64,000 bases of DNA from an uncultured Bartonella sp. (GCF_945277285.1 NZ_CALYPR010000004.1:62001-126000), one strand, 5' to 3'. Positions 48,021 to 57,758 are shown, counted from the first letter of the stretch. The notes: a model not told the origin generated them from the letters alone. Translations and numbers: made by a program.

Positions 48021-48185
48021 TTTTTATCCTGTCGGTAACGTCGTACACACGTATTTTTAACTGGTCTTTTCGCCATTTTCTACTGTCATCATAAATGAAG
48101 AGCATTCGAATGTTGTATCTATTTTTGAAATAATGTAGAAATTTATCGTAAAATATTAAGTTTTAATCCGAAGAAATAGAATTTT

Positions 48186-48635
48186 ATGCAAAATCTCGAC
48201 GCGATTGACCGCAATATAATCCGTCTGCTTCGCTTGAATGGCCGCATCTCCAATGCACACCTTGCCGCTAAAGTGGGGCTTTCGCCTTCGGCTTGTTTGC
48301 GGCGTGTTAATCTGTTGGAAGAAAGTGGTGTTATTCGCGGCTATACCGCAATTCTGGGTAGTGTCGAAGGGGATGACAGGCTTATTGCCATTATCCAGAT
48401 TACGCTGGAAAAACAGACGGAAGAATATTTGAACCGTTTTGAAGCGGCAGTGCGCCGCCACCCTGAAATCAAGGAATGCTATCTGATGACGGGAGACGCC
48501 GATTATTGGCTAAGGGCAGAGGCAGATAATGCCGCCGCATATGAAACCATTCATAAGGAAATATTGTCGCGTCTTCCCGGTGTGGCGCGCATCCATTCAA
48601 GTTTTTCTATTCGTTCGGTATTGGCGCAGCGCTAG
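48186..48635 (+). CDS. Lrp/AsnC-family regulator (DadR-like)
   Basis: The 149-residue protein has the AsnC-type HTH (LDAIDRNIIRLLRLNGRISNAHLAAKVGLSPSACLRRVNLLEESGVIRGYTAILG) and the effector-binding RAM domain (ECYLMTGDADYWLRAEADNAAAYETIHKEIL). Divergent from alr-dadA. In other proteobacteria the divergent Lrp protein activates the dad operon with alanine, so the same is likely here. Confidence 0.92.
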   Translation: MQNLDAIDRNIIRLLRLNGRISNAHLAAKVGLSPSACLRRVNLLEESGVIRGYTAILGSVEGDDRLIAIIQITLEKQTEEYLNRFEAAVRRHPEIKECYLMTGDADYWLRAEADNAAAYETIHKEILSRLPGVARIHSSFSIRSVLAQR

Positions 48636-48717
48636 AAAAATCAAGGAAGACCAAACCATGACGGTAGCACAATGCTCTCAATAGTCCGGTTGAACACTGA
48701 CCGTCCATTGTGGTTAT

Positions 48718-48741
48718 AAAAAAGTCCAGCCGGACTTTTTT
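48718..48741. terminator. Terminator between the Lrp-like gene and lldD
   Basis: A perfect 10-bp stem AAAAAAGTCC/GGACTTTTTT with a 4-nt loop. It lies between convergent genes and suits both directions. Confidence 0.85.
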
Positions 48742-48760
48742 AAAGCCCGGCTTTTTTATT

Positions 48761-49921
48761 TTAGAGTTTTGGCTTGGATGGCCGGAAGTCATAAAGAACT
48801 TCATGGGTCAAATCGGCAATTTTTTTCTTGCCGCAAAGAGCCATCGAAATATCGAGTTCGTTGCGGATGATTTCCAGTGCTTTGGTAACCCCGGCTTTTC
48901 CCATGGCACCAAGGCCATAAAGAAAGGGCCGGCCGATAAAGGTTCCTTTGGCACCAAGTGCCAGCGCTTTCAATACATCCTGACCGGAACGGATACCGCC
49001 ATCAAGATGGATTTCGATCATATCGCCTACAGCATCGACAATTTCCGGTAAAACCGAAATGGTAGAAGGTGCGCCGTCAAGCTGGCGGCCACCATGGTTT
49101 GACACCAGAATTGCATCAGCACCGGTTTTTACTGCCATTTTGGCATCCTCAACATCAAGAATGCCTTTGAGAATGAGCTTGCCACCCCAGATTTTCTTGA
49201 TCCATTCGACATCGTTCCAATTCAATTTGGGGTCAAATTGCGCAGAGGTCCATTGGCTCAACGAAGAAAGATCCGTGACATTCTTGGCATGTCCGGCGAT
49301 GTTGCGGAAGGTGCGTTTGTCAGTTTGCAACATTTCCATGCACCATTTCGGGCAGGTCATCATCTGCCAGAGATTTTTCAAAGTGAACTTCGGCGGGGCA
49401 GACAGGTTGTTGCGCAAGTCCTTGTGGCGTTGTCCCAAAATCTGCAAATCAAGCGTTAACACCAGCGCACTGCATTTGGCGGCTTTGGCACGGTTGATAA
49501 GATCGGCAATGAAATCACGGTCTTTCATTACGTAAAGCTGGAACCAGAACGGTTTTCTGGTGGCCGATGCAACATCTTCAATGGAACAGATGCTCATTGT
49601 CGACAATGTAAAAGGCACACCGAATTCTTCGGCAGCCTGCGCGGCAAGTATTTCACCATTGGCGTGTTGCATACCGGTCAAACCGGTTGGCGACAAGGCG
49701 ACTGGAATGGCAACCTTCTGGCCAATCATTTCACTTTCAAGCGACCGGTTGGTCATGTCAACCAGAACACGCTGACGCAGTTTTATTTTCTTGAAATCTT
49801 CTTCATTGGCGCGATAGGTGCCCTCTGTCCATGAACCGGAATCGGCATAGTCAAAAAACATCTTTGGCACGCGCCGTTTTGCCATTTTTTTGAGATCATT
49901 GATCTCGAGTATTTTACCCAT
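48761..49921 (-). CDS. lldD: FMN-dependent L-lactate dehydrogenase
   Basis: Membrane-linked alpha-hydroxyacid dehydrogenase of 386 residues from ATG 49921 (a longer TTG start at 49975 has no ribosome site). Family motifs: FDYADSGSWTEGTYRANEEDF, SPTGLTGMQHANGE, WFQLYVMKDRDF and the FMN/catalytic SNHGGRQLDGAPSTISVLPEIVDAV (His) and HLDGGIRSGQDVLKALALGA. It passes electrons from L-lactate to the quinone pool. No lactate permease or LldR is adjacent. Confidence 0.93.
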   Translation of the reverse strand: MGKILEINDLKKMAKRRVPKMFFDYADSGSWTEGTYRANEEDFKKIKLRQRVLVDMTNRSLESEMIGQKVAIPVALSPTGLTGMQHANGEILAAQAAEEFGVPFTLSTMSICSIEDVASATRKPFWFQLYVMKDRDFIADLINRAKAAKCSALVLTLDLQILGQRHKDLRNNLSAPPKFTLKNLWQMMTCPKWCMEMLQTDKRTFRNIAGHAKNVTDLSSLSQWTSAQFDPKLNWNDVEWIKKIWGGKLILKGILDVEDAKMAVKTGADAILVSNHGGRQLDGAPSTISVLPEIVDAVGDMIEIHLDGGIRSGQDVLKALALGAKGTFIGRPFLYGLGAMGKAGVTKALEIIRNELDISMALCGKKKIADLTHEVLYDFRPSKPKL

Positions 49922-50193
49922 TTTAAAAACTCGTGAATTTTTGTGCCAAATATCTGTAGTATTGTTAAAGCCCAATAAAAAGAATTTTATTGCCAGTCGC
50001 TAAATTGTGACTGATTGAAAGGTGCTATTGACGTTGTAAAAAGCCAAAATTTTCCATTTCAACTTTTTATCAGCTTTGAAATTTTCTTTTCTGGTACTCT
50101 CCAATCAATATACGCAAAAATAGATGTGCAACCTATTGAACAATATTGCTATTAGGTGCTCAAACGTTAATTTTTCTTAAAAAAACAGTGTCT

Positions 50194-50595
50194 CTAATGA
50201 CAATGACGTGAACCGGCAAGATCTTCCAGAATCGGGCAATCGGGCCTGTCATCACCATGGCAGTGGGTAACAAGATGGTTAAGCGTTTCAATCATGGATT
50301 GAAGAGATGCCATTTTTTCCTGCAATTCCTGAATATGCGAAAGTGCCAGTTTTTTAACTTCGGCGGACGTGCGACTATGGTCTTTCCAAAGGCCTAAAAG
50401 AACGCGGATATCACCGGTTGAAAAGCCTAGTGTTCTTGACCGGCGGATAAAGCGCAAAGTGGCTAGGTCATCGGGTGTATAAACACGATAGCCACTTTGG
50501 CTTCGGTGAGTTTTTCCAATCAACCCGATTTCTTCATAATGGCGGATCATTTTTGCTGTCAGACCGGATTTTTTTGCTGCTTCACCAATATTCAT
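50194..50595 (-). CDS. MerR-family Cu(I)-responsive regulator (CueR/HmrR-like)
   Basis: The 133-residue protein has the MerR winged helix (MNIGEAAKKSGLTAKMIRHYEEIGLI) and a dimerisation helix, then the metal loop CHGDDRPDCPIL. The two Cys eight residues apart match CueR Cys112 and Cys120, which select Cu(I), Ag(I) and Au(I). Copper genes usually lie beside it; none does in this window. The tail HCH may add ligands. Confidence 0.92.
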   Translation of the reverse strand: MNIGEAAKKSGLTAKMIRHYEEIGLIGKTHRSQSGYRVYTPDDLATLRFIRRSRTLGFSTGDIRVLLGLWKDHSRTSAEVKKLALSHIQELQEKMASLQSMIETLNHLVTHCHGDDRPDCPILEDLAGSRHCH

Positions 50596-50890
50596 TTTGT
50601 GTCCTGAAAAGCTTTTTTAAAACTTTCTGTCACGTTTGTTTCGTTGTGGAACTCTCGTTTAAACCGTTTTTGTCAATATAGACAAAGTTGAAAACCCAAC
50701 AAGATGTTTTTCTATTCTGGCAATGAGGCAAAAAGCGGCAAAACCTTTCTTGCTGGTGGATAAACTATAACGGGGGTGAAACAGCCTTGACCTTTCCTTC
50801 CCAATCTTCGACTAGAAACCTTTAGAATTATGAGATTGCCGATAAAGCTCATCGCTGGCGTTTCATAGTCAAAGCTGCCGGAGAAAGCGA

Positions 50891-52261
50891 ATGGTCAATC
50901 CACAATTGCAAAAAAAATCGGGTGATCTTGTATTTGAAATCAATGACCATCCCCACGCGCCGGTTGCTTTTTTGGCTGCTTTGCAACATTTGTTGGCAAT
51001 TATTGTGCCCATCATCACACCGGGTTTTATCATTTGTAGTGCTGCCGGTGTGTCGCCGGAAGATACCGCGATGGTTCTATCCATGTCGCTGGTGATATCG
51101 GGTATTGCTACCTTTGTGCAATGTAAAAAAATTGGTCCTTTCGGTGCCGGACTATTGATTGTGCAGGGAACCAGTTTCAATTTTGTCGGGCCGCTTTCGG
51201 CAGGGTCTGCTGCCATGGTAGCAAGTGGTATTCCTGCCCAGCAAGTGATGTCTGCAGTCTTCGGGGTAGTGATTGCCGGTTCTTTCATCGAAATGTCGGT
51301 TTCGCGCATTCTTCCCTTTATCAGCCGCATGATTACCCCGCTTGTGACCGGTATTGTGGTTTTGTTGATCGGCCTTACCTTGATTAAAGAGGGACTTGTC
51401 AGTATGGGCGGGGGGTATGTTTCAATGGGGCAGGGGGGAAGTTTTGCAAGCCCGCAGAACCTTGTTTTATCCTTAACGGTCTTTGCTCTTATCATCGTGT
51501 TAAACCGCGTCAACATCACATGGGTGCGCTCGAGTGCCATTATTCTGGCACTAGCTGTGGGCTATGTCATGGCCGGCTTCATGGGCAGGCTCGATTTTTC
51601 CGGTTTTGAACATTCAGCACTTTTTGCTTTGCCGCGGCCTCTCCATTTTGGTCTGTCATTTTCCTGGTCGCTGTTTATTCCTTTGATTATCATCTATCTT
51701 GTGACATCGTTGGAAGCGGTCGGCGATATCACTGCAACAAGCAAAATTTCAGGTGAGCCGGTTTCCGGTCCGTTATGGATAAAACGGATTAAAGGCGGGG
51801 TGCTTGTCAATGGGGCCAATTCGCTGCTTGCCGGATTTTTTAATACATTTCCCAGTTCGGTTTTTGCCCAGAATAACGGAATTATCCAGTTAACCGGTGT
51901 CGCAAGCCGTTATATCGGCTTGTGGATTGCCGGCATCCTTGTGGTTCTTGGTCTTTTCCCGAAAATTGCCGCCCTTATACAAGCCATGCCCGAACCGGTT
52001 TTAGGGGGAGCAGCCATGATTATGTTCGGTTCGGTTGCCGCGTCGGGAATCAATATTCTTTCTTCCATCACACTCGACCGGCGCGCCCTTCTCATCATTG
52101 CCATTGCTCTAAGTGTCGGTGTCGGTGTTCCGCAGGTGCCTGCTTTTGTAAGCCACCTTCCGGTCTTTGTTGCCGATATTATGAAATCGGGGCTTGCCGC
52201 AGGCGGTATTACAGCAATCATTCTCAATCTGCTTTTGCCTGAACAAAAAGAGCAGCTATAA
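50891..52261 (+). CDS. Nucleobase:cation symporter-2 family permease (uracil/xanthine type)
   Basis: The 456-residue protein has the NCS2 layout of 14 helices with the conserved QGTSFNFVGP region (helix 3) and LEAVGDITATSKISGEPV (helix 8, substrate and proton site). FNTFPSSVFAQNNGIIQLTGVASRYIG is the helix-10 signature. It resembles the purine (xanthine/urate) branch (XanP/UacT) more than UraA, but this is a rough judgement. The ATG at 50891 has GGAG upstream. No purine catabolic genes adjoin. Confidence 0.87.
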   Translation: MVNPQLQKKSGDLVFEINDHPHAPVAFLAALQHLLAIIVPIITPGFIICSAAGVSPEDTAMVLSMSLVISGIATFVQCKKIGPFGAGLLIVQGTSFNFVGPLSAGSAAMVASGIPAQQVMSAVFGVVIAGSFIEMSVSRILPFISRMITPLVTGIVVLLIGLTLIKEGLVSMGGGYVSMGQGGSFASPQNLVLSLTVFALIIVLNRVNITWVRSSAIILALAVGYVMAGFMGRLDFSGFEHSALFALPRPLHFGLSFSWSLFIPLIIIYLVTSLEAVGDITATSKISGEPVSGPLWIKRIKGGVLVNGANSLLAGFFNTFPSSVFAQNNGIIQLTGVASRYIGLWIAGILVVLGLFPKIAALIQAMPEPVLGGAAMIMFGSVAASGINILSSITLDRRALLIIAIALSVGVGVPQVPAFVSHLPVFVADIMKSGLAAGGITAIILNLLLPEQKEQL

Positions 52262-52355
52262 GGGGTAATTTTTTTTCGAAAACCACTGGTATCGCACTGA
52301 TCTCCGGCGGTTCTATTTTTGATGCGTCAAGCAGCAAACTTAAAAATGCCAATAA

Positions 52356-52394
52356 AAAAGCAGCTTTTACACGTCAAATGCGAAAGCTGCTTTT
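52356..52394. terminator. Bidirectional terminator after permease
   Basis: A 12-bp perfect stem AAAAGCAGCTTT/AAAGCTGCTTTT with a 15-nt loop, between convergent genes. Confidence 0.8.
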
Positions 52395-52420
52395 CTGGTT
52401 TTTAAAACAGAAATCCGTCA

Positions 52421-52708
52421 TCAGTATTTCTGGTTCAGTATGGCGATCAACGGGTTTTTATAACTCATTTCCTGTAATTCCTTGACAATGCGGGTGAAAT
52501 GCTCGGTGTGGCCATGCGTATCAAGAATAGCTTGGTCTTTCCACGTTTCAATAAAAACAAAATGGCCGGTGTCGCCTTCGGCCTCGAAAAGTTCATAAGA
52601 GATACAGCCCTTTTCTTTGCGCGATTTTTCAGTGAGTTCCTTGAACAGGACATCGGTCTTTTCAATCAGTTCGGGCTTGATATAAAAATGCGCTACAACT
52701 TTTATCAT
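52421..52708 (-). CDS. Antibiotic-biosynthesis-monooxygenase-fold (quinol monooxygenase-like) protein
   Basis: The 95-residue protein from ATG 52708 overlaps the mutase stop in an ATGA, so the two are coupled. MIKVVAHFYIKPELIEKTDVLFKELTEKSRKEKGCISYELFEAEGD is the ABM fold; HGHTEHFTRI is the conserved C-terminal part. Family members act as small quinol or haem oxygenases or in (p)hydroxy-ketone handling; the role is unknown. A mutase-linked position is not a known functional pairing. Confidence 0.82.
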   Translation of the reverse strand: MIKVVAHFYIKPELIEKTDVLFKELTEKSRKEKGCISYELFEAEGDTGHFVFIETWKDQAILDTHGHTEHFTRIVKELQEMSYKNPLIAILNQKY

Positions 52709-54144
52709 GATGGTTTCTCCATGGTTTGAGCAATTGTTGTAAGCCCCCATTTAAGAAGCTTGTCGGCCTGTTCTTGTGAAGATGCCTCGCTGTAGCAGCG
52801 CAATTCTGGTGCATTGCCGGACAGGCGAAAATGCATAATATCGCCATTGTCAAAAATGACACGCAAACCGTCGATGACATCCCAATGCTTGATTGTGCCA
52901 AGAGGATGGAAAAAATGAACCCGCGTTGCACCGTCTTCAAGATCAAGAAGAACCTGTCTTGCTTTATCGGTATTGATATTGGAAAGCCGGTTGGCTGCGG
53001 TAAAACGTTGCGGTAGACCGGTAAGAAGTCCTTGCAGGGTCGAGCCACGCAATTGTGCAAAGCCCAGCATGGCAAGGATGGGCAACATTGCATCGCGGGT
53101 GGCAAGTTTTTTCAATTCACATGTTTTACTGGAAATATCGCTTCCCAAAAGCACGCCGCCATTGGCTTCAAAACCGACGATAGCATTATACCCGTCGCTT
53201 AAAGCCTGTTTCATGCCGGCAATCACATAAGGAGAGCCAACAGATGTGCGGTAGACATGTTCAAAAAAATGGCTTGTCTCAACGGCAGAAGTTGATGTGA
53301 CAGGGGTTACCACTGCATCAGCAACAAGATATTTTGCAGTCAATATTCCAACCACATCACCCTTGATAAAAATACCGTCAGAACCGGCAATCAGCGGTCG
53401 GTCGGCATCTCCATCGGTTGAAACCAGCGCATCAAGACCATGTTCTTTCACGGCATCCAACGCGAGTTTTCGGTCGCAATCGCGCAATGCTTCCGTATCA
53501 ACCGGAATAAAATGGTCAGCCCGTCCGATGGCAATGGTTTTTGCGCCAAGGCTCGATAGAATATCAACCAGAAAATCACGCACGACGGAACTGTGCTGAT
53601 AGATGCCGATGCGCATGTTCTGGAGGGCAAGTTTTGGTAAAATGGCAAGGCAACGCTCGCGATAAAGCCCCAAAATACTTTTGTCGACATTGGGCGCTTT
53701 ATAGCTATCCGGCAGAAAAAAAAGGCGGCTTTTTTGCGGTGAAGGAAGCTCTTTCAAAATTCCGCTTTCGTCCTGTTTGGTGATTTCGCCATCAGGCCGG
53801 TAGAATTTCAAACCATTGCGGTCTTCAGGAATGTGGCTTCCCGTTACCATAATGGCGGGAATTTTTTTCACACTTGAAAACAGTGCAAGTGCAGGAGTTG
53901 GCACTTCGCCGGCATTGATGACAAAATAACCGAGGCTTGCTATTTTCTCCATAACAACGGCGCTGATATGCGCGCTGGATGAACGCAAATCACGGCCGAC
54001 GACGACAGAAACATTGTTTCTGATTTTTTCGAGCTTTTCCAAGTGGCGCAAAAATGCATAAGTATACCGGCTACAGACATCGTCGGTAAGATCACTGACC
54101 AGACCACGCAAGCCGCTTGTTCCAAATTTGAGCTGTTCTGTCAT
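52705..54144 (-). CDS. Phosphohexomutase (phosphomannomutase/phosphoglucomutase family)
   Basis: The 479-residue alpha-D-phosphohexomutase has the active-site phosphoserine loop TGSHIPEDRNG, the metal loop DGDADRPL and the sugar-binding EANGG motif (VGFEANGGVLLG). KFGTSGLRG is at the N-terminus. It converts 6-phospho sugars to 1-phospho sugars for surface polysaccharide or glycogen synthesis; which sugar cannot be decided from sequence. Confidence 0.88.
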   Translation of the reverse strand: MTEQLKFGTSGLRGLVSDLTDDVCSRYTYAFLRHLEKLEKIRNNVSVVVGRDLRSSSAHISAVVMEKIASLGYFVINAGEVPTPALALFSSVKKIPAIMVTGSHIPEDRNGLKFYRPDGEITKQDESGILKELPSPQKSRLFFLPDSYKAPNVDKSILGLYRERCLAILPKLALQNMRIGIYQHSSVVRDFLVDILSSLGAKTIAIGRADHFIPVDTEALRDCDRKLALDAVKEHGLDALVSTDGDADRPLIAGSDGIFIKGDVVGILTAKYLVADAVVTPVTSTSAVETSHFFEHVYRTSVGSPYVIAGMKQALSDGYNAIVGFEANGGVLLGSDISSKTCELKKLATRDAMLPILAMLGFAQLRGSTLQGLLTGLPQRFTAANRLSNINTDKARQVLLDLEDGATRVHFFHPLGTIKHWDVIDGLRVIFDNGDIMHFRLSGNAPELRCYSEASSQEQADKLLKWGLTTIAQTMEKPS

Positions 54145-54394
54145 AATGTGGGGTTATTCCAAACCGGTCTTTTCTGAGTTTTTATATTTGGTCACATGCA
54201 TGCTATTTGTCCATCCGCTTTCTTGAATTATTTTGCATGGGCTTCAAGCTCTCTGCAACAGGCATTTGACGAACAGAATTTTGTTATTATAAAGAAACCT
54301 CGCTCGACGATGTTGGCAGATCATCCGTTTAGCATTATATCATGCTCAAAATTATCAAGTTTTATCTGCGTCAACATATTAAGGAAGAATTCCG

Positions 54395-55225
54395 ATGACT
54401 ACGCCTGTCGACAATGCAGCCTTGAATGCGACTGCTAAGCCGTCTTCATTTCCGATACCGGCAAATGTTTTTGCTTTAACAGTTCAGGATGTGAAACATT
54501 ATACCGACAGGCTTTTCCGTTTCCGTTTAAACCGGCCGGACAGTTTCCGTTTTCGTTCCGGCGAATTTGTGATGATTGGCTTGCCAAACGCTGAAAAGCC
54601 GGTCTTTCGTGCCTATTCGGTTGCAAGCCCGTTCTGGAGCGAGCAATTGGAATTCTTCTCGATCAAGGTTCCCAATGGTCCACTCACCGAGCATTTGCAA
54701 AAAATAAAAATTGGCGACACGGTTCTTATGCGTAAAAAAGCGACAGGCACTCTGGTGCTTGATGCGCTATTGCCGGGCAAGCGGCTTTTTCTGTTTTCGA
54801 CAGGCACCGGCATTGCACCTTTTGCAAGTATTGTGCGCGATCCTGAAACTTACGAAAAGTTTGAAGAAGTCATTCTTATCCAGACAACGCGGCTGGTGGC
54901 CGAGCTCGATTACGGACGCGAGCTTGTGTCCGAGTTGAAGAATGATCCACTTATCGGCGAATTTGCCAGCCAATTGAAATTCTATCCAATGACCACGCGC
55001 GAAAAATCCGACCACATGGGGCGGATTACCGATACAATGCACAGCGGTGCATTTTTTGAATGGACCGGGCTTGCAAAAGTCAATCCCGAAACCGACCGCG
55101 CCATGATTTGCGGGTCAATGGCCATGTTGAAAGATTGTGCGGCCATGTGTCGGGAATTCGGGCTTGTCGAAGGGGCCAATAACGCCCCCGCTACCTATGT
55201 TGTCGAGCGTGCTTTTGTGGATTGA
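54395..55225 (+). CDS. fpr: Ferredoxin/flavodoxin--NADP+ reductase
   Basis: The 276-residue FAD enzyme has the flavin motif RAYSVASP, the NADP-binding LFSTGTGIAPFASIVRDP and the C-terminal MICGSMAMLKDCAAMC and the FAD-stacking aromatic near AFVD. Bacterial subclass-I FNRs of alphaproteobacteria are this length. It exchanges electrons between NADPH and ferredoxin or flavodoxin, used in redox defence and Fe-S assembly. The SD AAGGAAGAA precedes the ATG at 54395. Confidence 0.94.
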   Translation: MTTPVDNAALNATAKPSSFPIPANVFALTVQDVKHYTDRLFRFRLNRPDSFRFRSGEFVMIGLPNAEKPVFRAYSVASPFWSEQLEFFSIKVPNGPLTEHLQKIKIGDTVLMRKKATGTLVLDALLPGKRLFLFSTGTGIAPFASIVRDPETYEKFEEVILIQTTRLVAELDYGRELVSELKNDPLIGEFASQLKFYPMTTREKSDHMGRITDTMHSGAFFEWTGLAKVNPETDRAMICGSMAMLKDCAAMCREFGLVEGANNAPATYVVERAFVD

Positions 55226-55232
55226 TAATGGA

Positions 55233-55252
55233 AAGGGGCTTGTTTGCCCCTT
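55233..55252. terminator. Hairpin between fpr and eda
   Basis: A 7-bp stem AAGGGGC/GCCCCTT with a 6-nt loop lies between convergent genes. T-runs are weak. Confidence 0.6.
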
Positions 55253-55274
55253 GTCCTTGCAGGCAATATGGCTT

Positions 55275-55916
55275 TTAGGCAATCAGTTTTGTTGCCTCTG
55301 CGGCAAGTTTTGTAATGGCGTCGAATTCGCCTGCATCAATAAGCTTTCTTGGGGCAACCCATGAACCGCCAATACATACGACATTAGGTAGTTTCAGCCA
55401 GTCTGCAGCATTTCTGGCCGTTATTCCGCCTGTCGGGCAAAACTTGACATCGGCAAAAGGAGAGGCAAGCGATTTGACAAAATCTATGCCGCCGGCCGCC
55501 ATAGCGGGAAAAAATTTCAGGCATTGATAGCCTTCTTCCAAAGCTCCCATCAATTCACTCGGGGTGATTGCTCCGGGTAGCAGCGGAATATCACTATCAT
55601 CGGCGGCATCAATGAGTTCGCCGGTCAAACCGGGGCTTACAATAAATTTTGCACCTGACGTTTCGGCAGATTCATAGTGGTCGCTGTTTAAAACCGTACC
55701 GGCACCAACAATTGCTTCCGGCACATCTTCCGAAACCGCGTGAATGGCATCAAGTGCTGCGGGTGTGCGCAAAGTAATCTCGATTGCTTTCAGTCCGCCT
55801 TTGACAAGTGCACGGGCCACTGGCACAGCATCCGACAATTTATCGATCAGAAGCACAGGAATAACACTCTGTTGAAGTAGAATAGGCAAAAGAAGTTCGG
55901 TTTTCTGGGCCATCAT
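55275..55916 (-). CDS. eda: KDPG/KHG aldolase
   Basis: 2-dehydro-3-deoxyphosphogluconate aldolase of the Entner-Doudoroff route; about 213 residues. The catalytic Lys is in LKFFPA, with GAGTVLNSDHYESAETSGAKFIVSPGLT and the phosphate site GGI-type FCPTGGITARNAADW. Two in-frame ATGs (55916, 55913) follow GGAG; the second has the better spacing. The edd gene is not present in the window. Confidence 0.93.
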   Translation of the reverse strand: MMAQKTELLLPILLQQSVIPVLLIDKLSDAVPVARALVKGGLKAIEITLRTPAALDAIHAVSEDVPEAIVGAGTVLNSDHYESAETSGAKFIVSPGLTGELIDAADDSDIPLLPGAITPSELMGALEEGYQCLKFFPAMAAGGIDFVKSLASPFADVKFCPTGGITARNAADWLKLPNVVCIGGSWVAPRKLIDAGEFDAITKLAAEATKLIA

Positions 55917-56313
55917 TTTTCTCCGGCAAGCTTTTTTCTTTTATAAGCGTTAGCAAGACATAAGAAAAGGGCAGTTCAAAATGTTTCAGCTACCGGTTTG
56001 TCAAAAAATTTCAGTCGAAAACACCTCAAAGAGGTAGCAAGAAAATTAAAACCAGGCAAAAAATCCCGAAATTCTGACGTTTGGCATATGAATTCTGGCA
56101 ACACTTCAATGTGTTTTATGACTGGAAAACACGAAAAGGTGCGAAATTTAAAAAAAGCCGGATAAACTCGGTAGACAACGATTGCAGCCGCATTATTGAC
56201 GTGAGGAAAGTCACTGACAAACCTTTTTTTAGGCTGCCGCTTGCTTCTTGTAAAACCGTTCTGTCGCGCTAATTGCCTTTTGGAAGAAGCGGGAAAACGA
56301 AAAGGAGAAGGTC
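55917..56313. other. Gene-free stretch upstream of the TerB-like gene
   Basis: About 400 bp with no supportable frame or RNA signal. Confidence 0.35.
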
Positions 56314-56970
56314 ATGATTGATGCAAAAAAAATTTTTGCAGATTTGTTGCAGCTGGATAATTCCGCTTCATCAGAGAATGCAAATAAAACAACTTCCACA
56401 ACGCCGGGTGCCGATTTTTCGGTTGGAGATATTTTAGGCGGCCTTTTTGGCGGTTCAGAAAAAGGCAATATGCTTGCTGGCCTGATTAAAGGTGGTGGCC
56501 TTGCGGCTGTTGCAAGTGTCGCTTTTAATGCACTGAAAAGCTTTGAAAACCACGTTGATTCAGCAAATTCCAAGATTGATTTGACCGGAATTGGCCAAAC
56601 AGGAAGTGAGCACAATGGCGACTTTGCCTTAACTCTGGTTCGGGCAATGATCGAGGCAGCTAAAGCCGATGGCCGTGTTGACGACAAAGAGCGCGAGCTC
56701 ATACAAGCGAAGATAGCCCATTCCGGACTCGATGAAAAAACAGTCGCGTTTTTAAAAGATGAATTAAACAAGCCCGTTGATATTGATAATCTTATCAGCA
56801 ACGTCGACACCGACGAACAGAAGGCAGAACTCTACGTTGCTTCGCGGATGACGCTTGATCCGAACAATACAAAAAACAACGAATATCTTGATAATCTTAT
56901 GCAAAAACTGGGTCTTCCCGAGAGTTTGAAACAACATATCGAACAGGCAATCGTTACGTTTTTGCGCTAG
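56314..56970 (+). CDS. DUF533/TerB-family protein
   Basis: The 218-residue protein has an N-terminal Gly-rich hydrophobic segment (about residues 40-75: LGGLFGG, NMLAGLIKGGGLAAVASVAFNALK) and a C-terminal TerB-like helical domain (about 105-218) with FALTLVRAMIEAAKADGRVDDKERELIQAKIA, as in YebE proteins. TerB domains bind metal and lie in tellurite or stress systems, but the DUF533 branch has no assigned role. SD AAGGAG precedes ATG 56314. Confidence 0.85.
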   Translation: MIDAKKIFADLLQLDNSASSENANKTTSTTPGADFSVGDILGGLFGGSEKGNMLAGLIKGGGLAAVASVAFNALKSFENHVDSANSKIDLTGIGQTGSEHNGDFALTLVRAMIEAAKADGRVDDKERELIQAKIAHSGLDEKTVAFLKDELNKPVDIDNLISNVDTDEQKAELYVASRMTLDPNNTKNNEYLDNLMQKLGLPESLKQHIEQAIVTFLR

Positions 56971-57287
56971 CTTGATTCGAGAATTTTGCAGAGCCAATTG
57001 TCGGGGTAACGGATGTCGGGAAGACAGGGTTTGGCGAAGTTTCAAGTCAAGCTTTGCTTTAGGGCACTGTTACCGCCTTTGTTTTTTCAGGCTTTCACAC
57101 AATCAGGCTCATAGTAAATGAAAGCCTTGGTTTTTGCTGGATGATCATGCTTTTTTAGTTTAATAACATAAAATCCCGAATTGGCATTTTTAAAAGTAAA
57201 GTGAACCACACTGATAAGCCTTAAACATTTTCCGGTTGAAGAAGCTCAAAAAATTTCTAAAAAACCGCTACCGGAAACACTGCTTTA

Positions 57288-57667
57288 AATGCTTCTTTCG
57301 GGAAGCATTCCGGTTGAACCGGAAAGAAGTACTGCCAAAGGCGCGCATCCTTGCTCTTGAATGTTTGTTGTCGGAACTCAGACAATTACAGTCGACGAGG
57401 CATTCTCCAAAATTTGCATTGTTATTGAGGAACGGCAATCGTTTTCACGCGTTCGACAAATATCAATGACAGGAGTAAGTGATGGCGAGTTCATGGGTGG
57501 CAAGAGAAAATTTGGTTTAAGGAAAGCCCAAGGGCATTGCTGAACCGTTTATCTGCCGAAAAATTAAAAAACAGCCATCAAGACTGGTGGAAGGGTGCGT
57601 TGACAAGGGCCACGAAAATTAAAAATTAATTTTCTGGGAAGAAGCGCTGGCGGCAAAATTTTTGCCG
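57288..57667. other. Hairpin-rich gene-poor region between TerB-like gene and odc leader
   Basis: Within 56971-57758 no frame is convincing. I see several perfect inverted repeats: AATGCTTC/GAAGCATT (57288-57309), TTCCGGTT-G-AACCGGAA (57308-57324), GAAAATTA/TAATTTTC (57614-57634) and CGGCAAAA-T-TTTTGCCG (57651-57667). The last two could be terminators or parts of a structured RNA, but no promoter or known family is evident. Confidence 0.4.
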
Positions 57668-57758
57668 TCAAAAGCGATCGCGCTTCATCACTACGTTGAT
57701 AAAAAAGCGCCAGTAAAAAAGCAGGTAAATAAAATTATCTGAAAGGTGAAAAAAAATA

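Noticed and set aside
50789..50819. TTGACC-19 bp-CTAGAA, a MerR-type long-spacer promoter near the permease
   Set aside because: The spacer lacks the dyad expected for CueR (CCTTCC/GGAAGG type), so I do not call it a CueR operator.
57236..57469. 77-residue frame with very basic composition in the hairpin-rich gap
   Set aside because: Rich in Lys, Arg, Phe and Leu as expected for AT-rich non-coding DNA; no SD and overlaps the inverted repeats.
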